A stretch of 64,000 bases of DNA. Origin: Paenibacillus sp. PK3_47. Its GTDB lineage: Bacteria; Bacillota; Bacilli; Paenibacillales; Paenibacillaceae. The stretch's first letter is position 1. Every line of letters starts with the position of its first letter. The notes under the pieces were generated by a model, which was given only the letters and a program-made list of their open reading frames with translations, had not been told where the DNA came from and did not search any database. Positions 34,948-44,487 of this stretch are shown one piece after another. The stretch covers positions 1,984,001-2,048,000 of the forward strand of contig NZ_CP026029.1 in NCBI RefSeq assembly GCF_023520895.1, read 5' to 3'. Made by a program: the position numbers and the translations under genes.

Positions 34948-35970
34948 CTAAAATGTGCCGCCGTCAATACTGGCCACCATCAGCCGGTTGCCGCCTGCGG
35001 CATCATACACAATACTGCTGCCATCGATATTCACGGCAACTCCGCCTGCATCCACCGTGATTCCCTTGCCGGCGGTAACTGCAATGGCATCGGCCGTAAC
35101 GGTAATCCCGTTACCAGCCCCGATATTCAGCGTGACTGCATCCGCCTGTCCACCGCCAACTAAGCCGTTACCTGCATTAATAGTCTGCAGGGCTCCGCCG
35201 GTACGCACCCAGGCACTGCCGTTCCAGCTGTAGATTTTCTGCTCGTCATCCACATAAGCGGTCCAGCCGACGGCCGGAGCATAATATGCCCATGCTGCGG
35301 ACTGGTACTCGGCGATTTGACTGCCTTTTCCAGCCCATACACCCGTAGCCGCAGAGGGGATAATATAACGGTCTCCCTCGGCAGGAGCCGCTGGCGGCAC
35401 AGTCAGATGCTGGTCTTTGACCGAACTCTGCGGCTCAATGTTATGCTTTGCCAGCTCAATCTCATTGCGGATTTTCTGTGCTGACCACAAATCTGTAATC
35501 GCTGTCCCCGTATCATTAATGACCCGGTGCTTGGCGGCATCGTCAATATGGGTTTTGATCTCCGCAGCCGTCTTTACATTGGTACCATCCGATACCTTGT
35601 TCACATGTCCTGAGGTGATATCTGCCTTCATTACTTTGGCATAGGTTGTGCCGTCGGCAATATCGTCTACAGTCCCTGTGAGATCGGTCAGCTTTTGCGA
35701 ATTGATCCGCCGCCAGGCTGCCCCGTCATCGAGATACATATATCCGCTGTTTGACCCGCTTGTTACATAATATAAACGGCCTGCGGAGGCCGCTGCCGGA
35801 CGCGAAGCTTCCGGACCCGACAAGGCCCGTCCAACCATGGAATTGGATGTACCGTCACCGATATACACTTCCTTCGTATCCGTGCAGAACCCCATTTCGC
35901 CTGCTTTCAGCACACCATAAGTGGACAGCTCCGCCCGGGTACCGCGTTTCACTTGGATTGTTTGCGCCAT
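34948..35970 (-). CDS. Tail fibre/baseplate wedge with Mtd-N-like and DUF2793 domains
   Basis: 340 aa with the ATG at 35970 (MAQTIQVKRGT). The N-terminal domain resembles the major-tropism-determinant N domain (residues 5-45). The middle has a DUF2793-type segment (VPPAAPAEGDRYIIPSAATG ... WTAYVDDEQKIYSWNGSAW, about 195-265). The C-terminus is made of glycine-rich beta-repeats (GNGITVTADAIAVTAGKGIT). Likely a fibre component. Confidence 0.75.
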   Translation of the reverse strand: MAQTIQVKRGTRAELSTYGVLKAGEMGFCTDTKEVYIGDGTSNSMVGRALSGPEASRPAAASAGRLYYVTSGSNSGYMYLDDGAAWRRINSQKLTDLTGTVDDIADGTTYAKVMKADITSGHVNKVSDGTNVKTAAEIKTHIDDAAKHRVINDTGTAITDLWSAQKIRNEIELAKHNIEPQSSVKDQHLTVPPAAPAEGDRYIIPSAATGVWAGKGSQIAEYQSAAWAYYAPAVGWTAYVDDEQKIYSWNGSAWVRTGGALQTINAGNGLVGGGQADAVTLNIGAGNGITVTADAIAVTAGKGITVDAGGVAVNIDGSSIVYDAAGGNRLMVASIDGGTF

Positions 35971-35971
35971 T

Positions 35972-36385
35972 TTACACCTCTCTTCTAAAAGATCCGCCGT
36001 CAATCAGTCCCGCTGATTTGTAACGTTCCATTTCGCCTTGTGTTGCTGTCAGCGCTGATTGCAGCGTGTTAATATCGTCCGCTTCCACGGTGTCACCCGG
36101 TGTTTCGTAGGTTACATATACCTCAGGCACATCCGCAAAAATCTTAATGATCCGCCGCCAAGGCGCTTCATCCGGAAAAGAAACCGAGAAATTCCGCAGC
36201 TCTATCCCGCTGTAATGAGCGCCGGTATACACTCTGATGCTCTGGTTATTGATGTTGTCATGGGTCAGAAAGCCGCTGTAGACGCCGTCTGTAAGCACCA
36301 GCTTCTCTTCCACCACATAGCTGCCGCCGCTCGGCTTTTTATTCAGCTTGCTTTTGAATACATCGATTTGTTCCGGATACCCCAT
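35972..36385 (-). CDS. Phage tail protein, unknown family
   Basis: 137 aa, starting 2 bp after the baseplate J stop. The pattern of beta-strands (VVEEKLVLTDGVYSGFLTHDN, IRVYTGAHYSGIELRNFSVS) suggests a structural protein that links the baseplate and fibres. I do not recognise a named family. Confidence 0.6.
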   Translation of the reverse strand: MGYPEQIDVFKSKLNKKPSGGSYVVEEKLVLTDGVYSGFLTHDNINNQSIRVYTGAHYSGIELRNFSVSFPDEAPWRRIIKIFADVPEVYVTYETPGDTVEADDINTLQSALTATQGEMERYKSAGLIDGGSFRREV

Positions 36386-36387
36386 CG

Positions 36388-37446
36388 CTACACCTCCAGC
36401 GCAACGCTGCCGAAAAGCGGCACTTCGGTTTCCGTTAAGGTCACGTTTCCTGTTCCGCCGTTCAGCTTCAGTTCACTGTAATCCAGGACACCCTCTGTAT
36501 CCAGCAGCAGAGAGCCTATTACAGAGTGGCTGATATAGGTGGCAGCAAAAGCCTTGTCCTTACGGTACTTCTCAAGTATCACTTTAAAAGCATTGATGGC
36601 CGACTGCAGTGTATACCCCGCAGCTAATGTGACTTTCGCGCTGACTGTAATGTTTTTGCCTGCCGCAGAGGCAACGGTAACTACCGCTCCGATTGGAGCC
36701 TGCCCCTCCCCCTGGCCCGGAAGCGGATCAATATATTGCTGCACCTGCGAGACCAGCAGATCAGAGGCCGGTTTCTTCTCGGCATCCACAATAATCACCT
36801 TTACCGACTTGGGACCGTTCCACTGCGGAAAAACCCGCGCCCCGCCCACACCTTCAATCTGTGAGGCCCACTCCATGTAATGATATTTGTTGCCGCTTGT
36901 GGACGGGCGTCTGGCTGCATCCAAATAACGCTGGCGCAGGCTCTCATCCGTTTCCTCATCTGCACCGGGAATCAGGAGCGCCGTAATCTCTCCGCGTGCC
37001 AGCTGCGGAATATAGTCTACCGGCAGCAGGCTGCCGAAGTATTGGTTCCCGGTCACCCCGGCAGCTTCACTCTCCAGACGGTATGCCCCGGGAGACAGCT
37101 TCTCCACTGCTGTATAACTCAGCAGACCTAGCGAAAACCGGCTGCCCGGCGGAACATCCACCGGCGCTTCTGCACTGTCAAAGAACACCCCGCGGAGCTG
37201 TGCTTTGGTAGCCGGATGGCGGGTAATGCCGGTCCAGGCAATACTGCGTTCCAGATACGCTCCGGATGCTGTATCGGCAAAATATAAATTGCTGTTCACA
37301 TCCAGCTCGATGTACATTTGGGCCATTTCCGCTGCAGCCGGGGCAAGCGCATCATAGATAATACTGCCTTCGCGCTTATCCAGCCCCTCAGGGACCCGTG
37401 CCAGCATTCGTTCCAGCAGCACTTCATACGTCTGATCCTCATACAC
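36388..37446 (-). CDS. xkdT: Baseplate J-like protein
   Basis: 352 aa. Baseplate wedge protein of contractile tails. The start YEDQTYEVLLERMLARVPEGLDKREGS and the later DEETDESLRQRYL and KYHYMEWASQIEGVGGARVFP segments are family hallmarks. GTG at 37446 (or 37452) with AGGAG upstream; the xkdS stop overlaps. The longer ORF start at 37494 is not supported. Confidence 0.92.
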   Translation of the reverse strand: MYEDQTYEVLLERMLARVPEGLDKREGSIIYDALAPAAAEMAQMYIELDVNSNLYFADTASGAYLERSIAWTGITRHPATKAQLRGVFFDSAEAPVDVPPGSRFSLGLLSYTAVEKLSPGAYRLESEAAGVTGNQYFGSLLPVDYIPQLARGEITALLIPGADEETDESLRQRYLDAARRPSTSGNKYHYMEWASQIEGVGGARVFPQWNGPKSVKVIIVDAEKKPASDLLVSQVQQYIDPLPGQGEGQAPIGAVVTVASAAGKNITVSAKVTLAAGYTLQSAINAFKVILEKYRKDKAFAATYISHSVIGSLLLDTEGVLDYSELKLNGGTGNVTLTETEVPLFGSVALEV

Positions 37447-37870
37447 TGTCACTCCACTCCTTTCTGAGCTCAAAAGTGCCGTAATACGTAACAACCGTAC
37501 AGCTTAAGCTCACATGATCACCGTCAAAAGTAACCTCCACACCCTCCAGCCCGCGGATCCGTTCATCCTGGAACAGGGCTTCACTTACACTTCTCTTCAG
37601 CTCCGATCTGGCCAGCAGCCGGTCTTTCCCGAGCACCAGATTCCACTCGGTGCCATAATCCGTGCTGTAGATCAAAAATTCATAACGCTCAGTCTGCAGC
37701 ACTTTGACCGCTGCCTGTTTGACAGCATCCAGCCCGTCCACACTGCCGGTGATCCGTTTACGCTCCCAATCCATGCGGTAAGTCAGACTGGGGAGTTCTG
37801 TATTCCCCGCAGCCCCCTCACTCTCCAGCAGCGACGTTATGGGCCCCGCCCTGCCAATAGCCGGGATCAT
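37439..37870 (-). CDS. xkdS: XkdS-like baseplate protein (DUF2634)
   Basis: 143 aa. LTYRMDWERKRITGSVDGLDAVKQAAVKVLQTERYEFLIYSTDYG-type sequence is the gp25/DUF2634 pattern of a baseplate lysozyme-like wedge protein without lysozyme residues. It overlaps xkdR by ATGA and xkdT by a few bases. Confidence 0.88.
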   Translation of the reverse strand: MIPAIGRAGPITSLLESEGAAGNTELPSLTYRMDWERKRITGSVDGLDAVKQAAVKVLQTERYEFLIYSTDYGTEWNLVLGKDRLLARSELKRSVSEALFQDERIRGLEGVEVTFDGDHVSLSCTVVTYYGTFELRKEWSDSV

Positions 37871-38166
37871 GACACCACCAGCCGGTCAAGAACGATGTAG
37901 CTTTGTCCGCCCTGCATGCGCAGCAGCAGCACCCGGTCACCGGGCGCAAGTCCCCGCCGCACGATAATCTGCCGGCCTTCCAGCTCAATAGCGCTCTCCA
38001 GCACCGATTCCGGAAGGACCAGCGCGGGACCCGACAGGATAAACCGCTGGTCCACCTGGATCTGCAGCGGATCGGCCGCGGTCACCATCCCATAAGAAAA
38101 AGCCACCGGATTCGTATTGGATACGGCTCCGAGGCTCGCTTTTTTAATAATATCCAGCATATTCAT
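37867..38166 (-). CDS. xkdR: XkdR-like protein (DUF2577)
   Basis: 99 aa. LDIIKKASLGAVSNTNPVAFSYG and a C-terminal LAPGDRVLLLRMQGGQSYIVLDRL match DUF2577, a small baseplate hub/spike protein. Directly abuts the xkdQ stop (TAAATG) and overlaps xkdS by 4 bp. Confidence 0.85.
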   Translation of the reverse strand: MNMLDIIKKASLGAVSNTNPVAFSYGMVTAADPLQIQVDQRFILSGPALVLPESVLESAIELEGRQIIVRRGLAPGDRVLLLRMQGGQSYIVLDRLVVS

Positions 38167-39129
38167 TTACACCACCTTAATCGTCAGGGACATCGTATGC
38201 TCCCCTCCGGATAACTTATGGCTGCATTCATCCACCAGGAACAGCTGGGTCTCGAATTCATCCAGCAGCACATAAATGAAATTCCCCGCTCTTACACGCA
38301 TATCCCCGATGGCCTGCACGGAAAGGCTGAGCCTCTCCCGGTTATGCAGCTTCAGCAGGTTGTTCGCCTTCTCCTGAATCTGCGCGCTATTAGCCTTATC
38401 ATCGGCTTTCTGGTACAGCTGCAGGATGCCCCAGCGTTCCACATTGCTTTTATCCGTCACCGGGTAGAAGTCCCGTTTACCGGTTTCCGGATTATCCTTA
38501 TACAGAAAAATCGTATTATACGTACTCTCGTCGATGCTTCTTTTCAGCGTATAGTCATACAGGTAATGCCCTGCCCCCAAAATAACATTCAGCAGCATAG
38601 CCTCCGGCTTCCGCAAGGTCAGCTTCCCGAAGTCATCATAAAAAGCCATCAGCCCTCCCTTATACTGAAGCTCATAGCCGATGGCATTCATGATAATATC
38701 AAGCAGCTTCTTGTCATCCTCGATCAGCGAGGGGATCTTATACTCGGCGGTGTCCAGCACCCCGGTCTTCAGACCGTAGTCTTTGGCGATTTTGGCGATC
38801 ACCTCACTTGCCGTGACATCCTGCAGCACATAGCTGCCGTTGCCTAAGAGATAACGGATCTGATCGTAGGCCGTCAGTTTGATCTCCTGGTCGGACCCGA
38901 TACCGATCGTAAAAACAAAACCGTAAAACACATCCAAACCATCCTTGCTGAACTGCACTATATCGCCGTTGCTGATGCCAAACTTCGGATGCTGGTAGAT
39001 CCCGCTGTCCACAAGCGTCACTTCAAGTGTAGCCGGCTTGCCGGAGCGGGAGGTTTTCCACGTTATATCTGCAGCAATCCCGGAAATATCCCAGATCAGC
39101 CCTTCTTTATTCTTCACAAGCAGCTTCAT
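38167..39129 (-). CDS. xkdQ: XkdQ-like baseplate hub protein
   Basis: 320 aa, the late-control-D/gp27-like hub. Features: DITWKTSRSGKPATLEVTL near the start, DIVQFSKDGLDVFYGFVFT, the NTIFLYKDNPETGKRDFYPV segment and the C-terminal GNFIYVLLDEFETQLFLVDE. It follows the LysM protein by 11 bp. Confidence 0.88.
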   Translation of the reverse strand: MKLLVKNKEGLIWDISGIAADITWKTSRSGKPATLEVTLVDSGIYQHPKFGISNGDIVQFSKDGLDVFYGFVFTIGIGSDQEIKLTAYDQIRYLLGNGSYVLQDVTASEVIAKIAKDYGLKTGVLDTAEYKIPSLIEDDKKLLDIIMNAIGYELQYKGGLMAFYDDFGKLTLRKPEAMLLNVILGAGHYLYDYTLKRSIDESTYNTIFLYKDNPETGKRDFYPVTDKSNVERWGILQLYQKADDKANSAQIQEKANNLLKLHNRERLSLSVQAIGDMRVRAGNFIYVLLDEFETQLFLVDECSHKLSGGEHTMSLTIKVV

Positions 39130-39140
39130 GGTTCCCCCTC

Positions 39141-39896
39141 CTACGGCAGCTTGATGACCCGGCCGACACTGAGCTCCTTCAGTTCACTGTCGGAAATGCC
39201 GTTCAGCTTTTGCAGGATTTTGTATTTGCTGCCGTCACCGAGCTTCTTCTGCGCCACCGTCCAAAGGGAGTCCCCGGATTTTAATGTATAGGTGGCTGCC
39301 GGAGTTTGTTCACTGGCCCGCTTCTGCTGCACTTTAACCTCATTCCCTGCCACTTTTACCGCAATAGCCTGATAGAACACATACTTTTTGAGGGCCAGCG
39401 AATATTCGATATCACCCGAGGTACCGGCACTTAACTTCCAGGAAAAGCTCTCAATGCTCACCGGCATGTTGATTCCGAAATCACCGGTAAAGGTTTGTGC
39501 GGCGATTGCACCTGCTTTTTGCAGCCGTTCGGCGGGCGAATCAGTCCCCTCCGTAATAGAGCTTTCCGCCGGCTTCAGTCCGGAGAACACAAATCGGACC
39601 GGCCTGCGGCTGACCATCCATTTTTTGATCAACTCTACATACTCGTATGGCTTAAGGAGCCTGCTTGCCTTATCCTTCGGATAGACTACGAACGGGTAAT
39701 GCTGCGCCGGAAAAAGACTCTCAATGGTGAGCTCCGTCAGCTTCGGGTATGCGATCGCATTAATCACACCGAGGTCAATAATCGAGTAGCTTTTGCTGTC
39801 GCCCGCCTCCTTGATTTCAAGCGTCTCCGGATTGACAGGCAGCCTGATAACCTCTTCATAATTGTTGTAGCTTAGGAAAAATCCGTACTCTTCCAC
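39141..39896 (-). CDS. xkdP: XkdP-like LysM tail protein
   Basis: 251 aa. The N-terminal part (FLSYNNYEEVIRLPVNPETLEI) is typical of the XkdP/gp53-like adaptor. The C-terminus carries one LysM module (YTLKSGDSLWTVAQKKLGDGSKYKILQKLNG). Start GTG 39896 directly after the tape-measure stop (TAACGTG), with AGGGGGTG upstream. It may join tube and baseplate. Confidence 0.88.
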   Translation of the reverse strand: MEEYGFFLSYNNYEEVIRLPVNPETLEIKEAGDSKSYSIIDLGVINAIAYPKLTELTIESLFPAQHYPFVVYPKDKASRLLKPYEYVELIKKWMVSRRPVRFVFSGLKPAESSITEGTDSPAERLQKAGAIAAQTFTGDFGINMPVSIESFSWKLSAGTSGDIEYSLALKKYVFYQAIAVKVAGNEVKVQQKRASEQTPAATYTLKSGDSLWTVAQKKLGDGSKYKILQKLNGISDSELKELSVGRVIKLP

Positions 39897-39897
39897 G

Positions 39898-41970
39898 TTA
39901 CGTATACACCCCCTGGGCTGTAGAGAGGAACTCCTCATTCAGCTTCTGCCCGATCTTCGTAATAATGGAGTCGATATCTCCGGCATTGTTGATATTTCCT
40001 GTGGTCACCTGGACGGTCGGTGTAAGCTCCACAAAATTCTGGATCGCCTGAATCTCCGCCAGCTCGCGCAGCATTTTCAGATCATCGCTGGAGATGTCTA
40101 CGGTATCGTTAATGGAACCGACTTCGTTGACACGGTTGACGTTGTTGAGATTATTCGTGGCTCCACCGTTTGTATTTGAGAAGTTTCCCGGCATTGACGG
40201 TGAAGCAGGTACAGCAGGCACTGCAGGCATCGCCGGAGCTTCTGGCACCTTGGGATTTTTGGGAACCACTGAGGTATCACCCGGATGCTCTGTATTCCAC
40301 TGATTAATCGTGTTCTGTTCGTTTGTAGTGCTGCCGCCGATATTCAGCATGCCTTTTAATTGTTCAACACTGAAATTTTCGGTAGCATCTGCAGCCGCGT
40401 TAAAAGTACCGGTAATATCAGCCTTGATATCCTGCTTGAACTGGCTGCTGTCGACATGTTGAAGCTCCAGATTTATCTTCGACTCTATCCCGATTAATTT
40501 CCCGATGGCGCCTACAACTTTATTGATACCATCCAGAAGGAAATTGGCTGCATCTATAATTCCGTTAATAAATCCTGTCCACATATCGATGACATAACCC
40601 ACAAACGCGGCTACATATTGGCCGATATCCCTGAACAGGTTGGCAAAGAATTCTCTGACCGGCTGCAGTGCAGCAATCAACCCTAAAAAGACGACGATTA
40701 AACCGACAATTAAACCGATAACCAGTCCGATAGGGTTAGCATTCATGACCGCGTTAAAGATAGCCTGGGCTGTTGTTGCTATGCTGGTGGCAATAGCAGA
40801 GAGATTAGTGACAAGTGCTGCCGCACCCATCGCTGCTGCATAAGCCAATACTCCCGCCACAATCCCCAGAATAATCGGCAGTAAGACTGGCAGTGTGCCG
40901 CTAAGAACATTCCATAGGAAAAGTGCCCCCTGTACCGCCGCCGAGAAACCCTGCGCAATTATGGCAAGTCCGATGGCGATTCCGTCAACAATCGGCTGGA
41001 AGGCTCCGCTAGAAAAAGCCTCGTTCAAAATCATCAGCAGTGGAGCAAGCGCCTGCAGTGCTCCTTCTCCCATGGAAGCTAAAGAGTTGTTATAATTCCC
41101 GAGCAGTGTCTGCCATTGATTTACCGGCGAATCCATCATCGTTTGCAGCGCATCGCTCGTCATTCCTGCCGAAGCCATGATAACACCCAGCGTACTCAGA
41201 AATGCCTCCATATTTTCCGTCTTTGCTGCCACTTCGAGACCGCCAAGCTCTTCTGGATCGACATTCAGCAGGGAGGCGAGTTCTCCCGTATCTCCTCCAA
41301 ATGCAGAAGATATCGCGGAAGCAGTATCCCCTATGTCTTTTCCCTCTGGAGACAGCATACTTAATCGGGTTGAGTACTCCATCAGCTTGTCCAGCTGATC
41401 CGTATTTTGAGTATCCGGATAGAAGGATAAGGCGCTTTCCATGGACTTATTCACATCCTGTCCGGTTTCCAGGGCTCTTTCCTTAAATTTGTTGAACATG
41501 GCCGTCCCGACATCCGCTGAACCGGTTTTGGCTTTGAACATATCTTCCCATTTTTCCTGTTCAGCTGCCGGCTTCAGCACCTTTTCCATCACCGCTTTGA
41601 CCTTCTCAACACCGGTCTTTACCTTTTCCATTCCGGTTTTAGCCTTTTCAAAGGCTCCGACAACCTTTTCCCACGCACTGGCCTGCTTCTCTGCCTCTTG
41701 GGAGCCGCTGTCTGCCGCATCATTCAGCTCCTGCTGAGCCTCAGCAGCCCTGTTAATTGAAGATTCAATCTGCGTATAGGCGGTACTAAAATTATTAACG
41801 ATGTTATATACAGGTCTATTGACTACCTTCATACTAATCCGGTTTAATGTCGCGCTAAAAGAATTAGAGATGTTCGCAGAGACCTGTGCCGTTATCTGAT
41901 TAGTAATATCAGTGATCCATTGATTGGATATCTGCTGTATGCCGCCTATGCTATTTTGGATGTCTGCCAT
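39898..41970 (-). CDS. xkdO: Tail tape measure protein
   Basis: 690 aa, which sets the tail length. Long predicted coiled coil with repeated Val/Lys heptads (EKAKTGMEKVKTGVEKVKAVMEK), several hydrophobic segments in the middle (LLPIILGIVAGVLAYAAAMGAAALV; LVIGLIVGLIVVFLGLIAALQ) and a flexible Asn/Pro-rich C-terminal part. The ATG at 41970 follows GGGGGTG. The gene for the frameshifted chaperone ends just upstream. Confidence 0.92.
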   Translation of the reverse strand: MADIQNSIGGIQQISNQWITDITNQITAQVSANISNSFSATLNRISMKVVNRPVYNIVNNFSTAYTQIESSINRAAEAQQELNDAADSGSQEAEKQASAWEKVVGAFEKAKTGMEKVKTGVEKVKAVMEKVLKPAAEQEKWEDMFKAKTGSADVGTAMFNKFKERALETGQDVNKSMESALSFYPDTQNTDQLDKLMEYSTRLSMLSPEGKDIGDTASAISSAFGGDTGELASLLNVDPEELGGLEVAAKTENMEAFLSTLGVIMASAGMTSDALQTMMDSPVNQWQTLLGNYNNSLASMGEGALQALAPLLMILNEAFSSGAFQPIVDGIAIGLAIIAQGFSAAVQGALFLWNVLSGTLPVLLPIILGIVAGVLAYAAAMGAAALVTNLSAIATSIATTAQAIFNAVMNANPIGLVIGLIVGLIVVFLGLIAALQPVREFFANLFRDIGQYVAAFVGYVIDMWTGFINGIIDAANFLLDGINKVVGAIGKLIGIESKINLELQHVDSSQFKQDIKADITGTFNAAADATENFSVEQLKGMLNIGGSTTNEQNTINQWNTEHPGDTSVVPKNPKVPEAPAMPAVPAVPASPSMPGNFSNTNGGATNNLNNVNRVNEVGSINDTVDISSDDLKMLRELAEIQAIQNFVELTPTVQVTTGNINNAGDIDSIITKIGQKLNEEFLSTAQGVYT

Positions 41971-41983
41971 TTGTTCACCCCCT

Positions 41984-42585
41984 TTATCGTTTTTTTCCCT
42001 TGCTTCGGGAGCGCTCCCGCTTTTCCTTATCCACCCGCACAGCAATCATCGCATAAATCGCCGCGCGCTCCCGCACCGACAGCCTCATCAGCTCATGGGG
42101 TAAAATATGCAGCTCATGGAGGGCGTAATAGGCCAGATTGGCTTCTCCGTCGCCCTCGTTGATTAGTTTTTTACTTCATCAACCAGCTCGTTCATATCAG
42201 TGTCGAAGCCGTTCAGTGACTGTACACGTTCACCAAGCGCGGCAAATTCGCCGGGCAGCAGCATTTTGCGCAGCAGTGCTTCAGCTCCAAGTACGCCGTA
42301 AGAACGCTGCAGCTCGGAATTCTTCAGATCCGGATGCACCACACTTGCCGTCATGAGCTTGGCCATATAATCGTTGGGATCAATTTCGGAAGTGTAGGTT
42401 CCGTTTTTGCCTTTCACCTTGCGGGTAGCCGCTTTACGGCATTCCTGATTTTCGTCCTCGGTCATGCTGCGCAGCTTCCAGGCAATCGCAGTTCCCTCTT
42501 TGTCCTTAAAACGCTGCGACACCACAAACTCCTCCGTCGTATCACAAGCCACATTTTGCGCAAAAAACATACTTAATTCGCTCAT
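41984..42585 (-). CDS. Tail assembly chaperone, -1 frameshift (GT) form
   Basis: Extended product of the next entry. At 42166-42172 the minus strand reads A AAA AAC in the zero frame, right before the stop (42163-42165). Slipping back one base continues for 60 more codons to a stop at 41984. The extension includes LAYYALHELHILPHEL, then MRLSVRERAAIYAMIAVRV and a basic KRERSRSKGKKR end, a typical T-domain that contacts the tape measure. It ends 14 bp before the tape-measure ATG, exactly where phages keep this gene. Confidence 0.85.
42163..42585 (-). CDS. xkdN: XkdN-like tail assembly chaperone (G form)
   Basis: 140 aa. VVSQRFKDKEGTAIAWKLRSMTEDENQECRK-type N-terminus and the MKxLxxASVVxPDLKNxELQ pattern match the XkdN family (the G protein of the G/GT chaperone pair). 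Ribosome site AGGAGG. The stop is preceded by a slippery heptamer that produces the longer form. Chaperones of this type coat the tape measure before tube polymerisation. Confidence 0.88.
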   Translation of the reverse strand: MSELSMFFAQNVACDTTEEFVVSQRFKDKEGTAIAWKLRSMTEDENQECRKAATRKVKGKNGTYTSEIDPNDYMAKLMTASVVHPDLKNSELQRSYGVLGAEALLRKMLLPGEFAALGERVQSLNGFDTDMNELVDEVKN

Positions 42586-42692
42586 GGTCTTCCTCCTGTA
42601 ATTTAGTAGTTAGAGCAGACAGAGAAGAGACCCAGCGCTTACCTGACGTCCGGGCCGTTCTTGCTCGTCTGTTTGATTAATTTCCTGGACTT

Positions 42693-43163
42693 TTACAGAC
42701 TGGAGCCCGCCGGAGCTCTGAAGGATTGAACCAGTTCCACATCCTCAAAAGTAAAGCTGACTTCCTCCTCCAGCGCATCCGACTCCGTATCCAGCGAAGC
42801 CATGATGACACTGTCCAGATTTACGCCTTTCAGCATGATCCGCTGTGCCCCTACACTGGAGGACGGATCTTCATTCGTAATCTCAATATCGAAGTATTGG
42901 TCAATGCCTGTTTTCATGTAGTCCAGCATCATCTGGCGGAACCGGCTTGTCATATAAAAGATCGTCATCGTCCCGCTGCCCGACCAGCCTGTTGCTTTGT
43001 GCTGAATGCCCCGGCGTCCCAGTGTTTTCACTTCTGCCTTTTGCTTCTCCACCGTCGCTTCCAGTGTCTTGACATAGAACATTTCCTCGGTCTGAGTGCC
43101 GATTGTGGCAAATGCGCGGCCTTCCTGGCCGGACAAGGTATCGCTAGCTTTCAAAAATGCCAT
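42693..43163 (-). CDS. xkdM: Tail tube protein
   Basis: 156 aa. The inner tube of the contractile tail. Features: LSGQEGRAFATI, MFYVKTLEATVEKQKAEVKTLGRRG, the GSGTMTIFYMTSRFRQMMLDY segment and EEEVSFTFEDVELVQSF near the C-terminus. It lies directly after the sheath stop. Confidence 0.93.
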   Translation of the reverse strand: MAFLKASDTLSGQEGRAFATIGTQTEEMFYVKTLEATVEKQKAEVKTLGRRGIQHKATGWSGSGTMTIFYMTSRFRQMMLDYMKTGIDQYFDIEITNEDPSSSVGAQRIMLKGVNLDSVIMASLDTESDALEEEVSFTFEDVELVQSFRAPAGSSL

Positions 43164-43164
43164 C

Positions 43165-44487
43165 TTAAACCACCTTCACTTTCATATATACTTTTTCAAC
43201 GGAATCCACCGGCTTCACAGCTACTTCAAGCACCACACTGTCACTGTCTGCACCTGCGGTAACAATAATATCGGTCTGCGAATTAAAGCCTTCGATTGCC
43301 CCGAGATTTTGCAGATCATTCATATACGTCACACACTGGGACCAGAACAAGGCCCGTCCGTCTTCATTGTTAGGTACCTTGCCGATAAAATAATTCTCAA
43401 AAATGCGCTTCATATCGCCGGCAATTCCGTCCAGCACGCGCAGCACGCGGTTTTTGGAGAAGGCCCTGCCCTTGTCCGGCGCAAAGGCCGTAAAGGTGTT
43501 AATATCCTGCTCCACCACTGCCCGGCCGCTGTTATACGTAAAGAGCAGCTGCCCCTCTGTCAAGGCCGACACCGTCCCGGAATGGCTGAGCCGTACATCT
43601 GCGTCCACCGCATCATCATACGCCTGGTAGGTCAGCGATTCATTGACTGCAGCTGCGGCTGTTGCACCGGCTACCCAGGCTACCGCATCCGTCTTACTGA
43701 TCACCGTACCGTCACTCAGCACAACACCATTCGCCACGCTGATCACACCTTCATGGCCGGCTGCTTTATAATCAGACACCACTGCCTGGACCTTCTTGCC
43801 TTCCGTATCGCGCAGACGCTTCACATAGGCAGCATACAGCGACTTAAGCGAGCTATCCCCGGACAACAGACCCACCGTCTGGAAGTCCTGCACTTCAAGC
43901 GCGGCCAGAAAATCACTGTGCGCCGCATTCGTCACCGAACCATCCTCACCGCCTGCCAGCGGCATACCGGCAGTCACGGTCAGTGTCCCCGGGCCGCTGG
44001 CCTTAAACTGTACATAATCATTTGCTGCCAGTTCTCCTGCAGCGCTTACGGTCTGCTTATCCAGCTCTGTGCTGCCGAGCAGTGTTCTTACATCGAATAG
44101 ATCATTGTCGTCAATATTTTTCTCGATAATTACGGAAAGGTCATTTCCGCGTTTACCGCCATGAACCGCCGTAACCTGGAGACCGTTGTTCGTTACAGCC
44201 GCTTTAATTCCTTCATTTAAGCGGTAGAGCAGCAGGGTGCCGGCGCGTTTCAGCGCTTCCCGTACCGGAAGCAGCACGCTGTCTGTCAGATCGTAGCCCA
44301 GCAGCTTTTTGAAATCATCCTGCGGAGTGAGCTTTACAATCCTTCCTGACGGTCCCCACGGGAGTTCAAGCGCCAAGGCTGTAATTCCGCGTTCCCCCAT
44401 TTTACCTGTCATGCTTCCGCTTGAGGCTACATTCACGTATACCCCCGGACGTACCTTGTTTTGTGTTGTCCATGTTCCACCAGCCAT
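43165..44487 (-). CDS. xkdK: Contractile tail sheath protein
   Basis: 440 aa. Forms the outer sheath that contracts to drive the tube through the target envelope. The start KVRPGVYVNVASSGS, the GERGITALALELPWG segment and the C-terminal FENYFIGKVPNNEDGRALFWSQC / VAVKPVDSVEKVYMKVKV match the PBSX XkdK family. Its presence shows a myovirus/R-type tail. The start codon overlaps the stop of the small gene upstream (TAATG). Confidence 0.95.
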   Translation of the reverse strand: MAGGTWTTQNKVRPGVYVNVASSGSMTGKMGERGITALALELPWGPSGRIVKLTPQDDFKKLLGYDLTDSVLLPVREALKRAGTLLLYRLNEGIKAAVTNNGLQVTAVHGGKRGNDLSVIIEKNIDDNDLFDVRTLLGSTELDKQTVSAAGELAANDYVQFKASGPGTLTVTAGMPLAGGEDGSVTNAAHSDFLAALEVQDFQTVGLLSGDSSLKSLYAAYVKRLRDTEGKKVQAVVSDYKAAGHEGVISVANGVVLSDGTVISKTDAVAWVAGATAAAAVNESLTYQAYDDAVDADVRLSHSGTVSALTEGQLLFTYNSGRAVVEQDINTFTAFAPDKGRAFSKNRVLRVLDGIAGDMKRIFENYFIGKVPNNEDGRALFWSQCVTYMNDLQNLGAIEGFNSQTDIIVTAGADSDSVVLEVAVKPVDSVEKVYMKVKVV

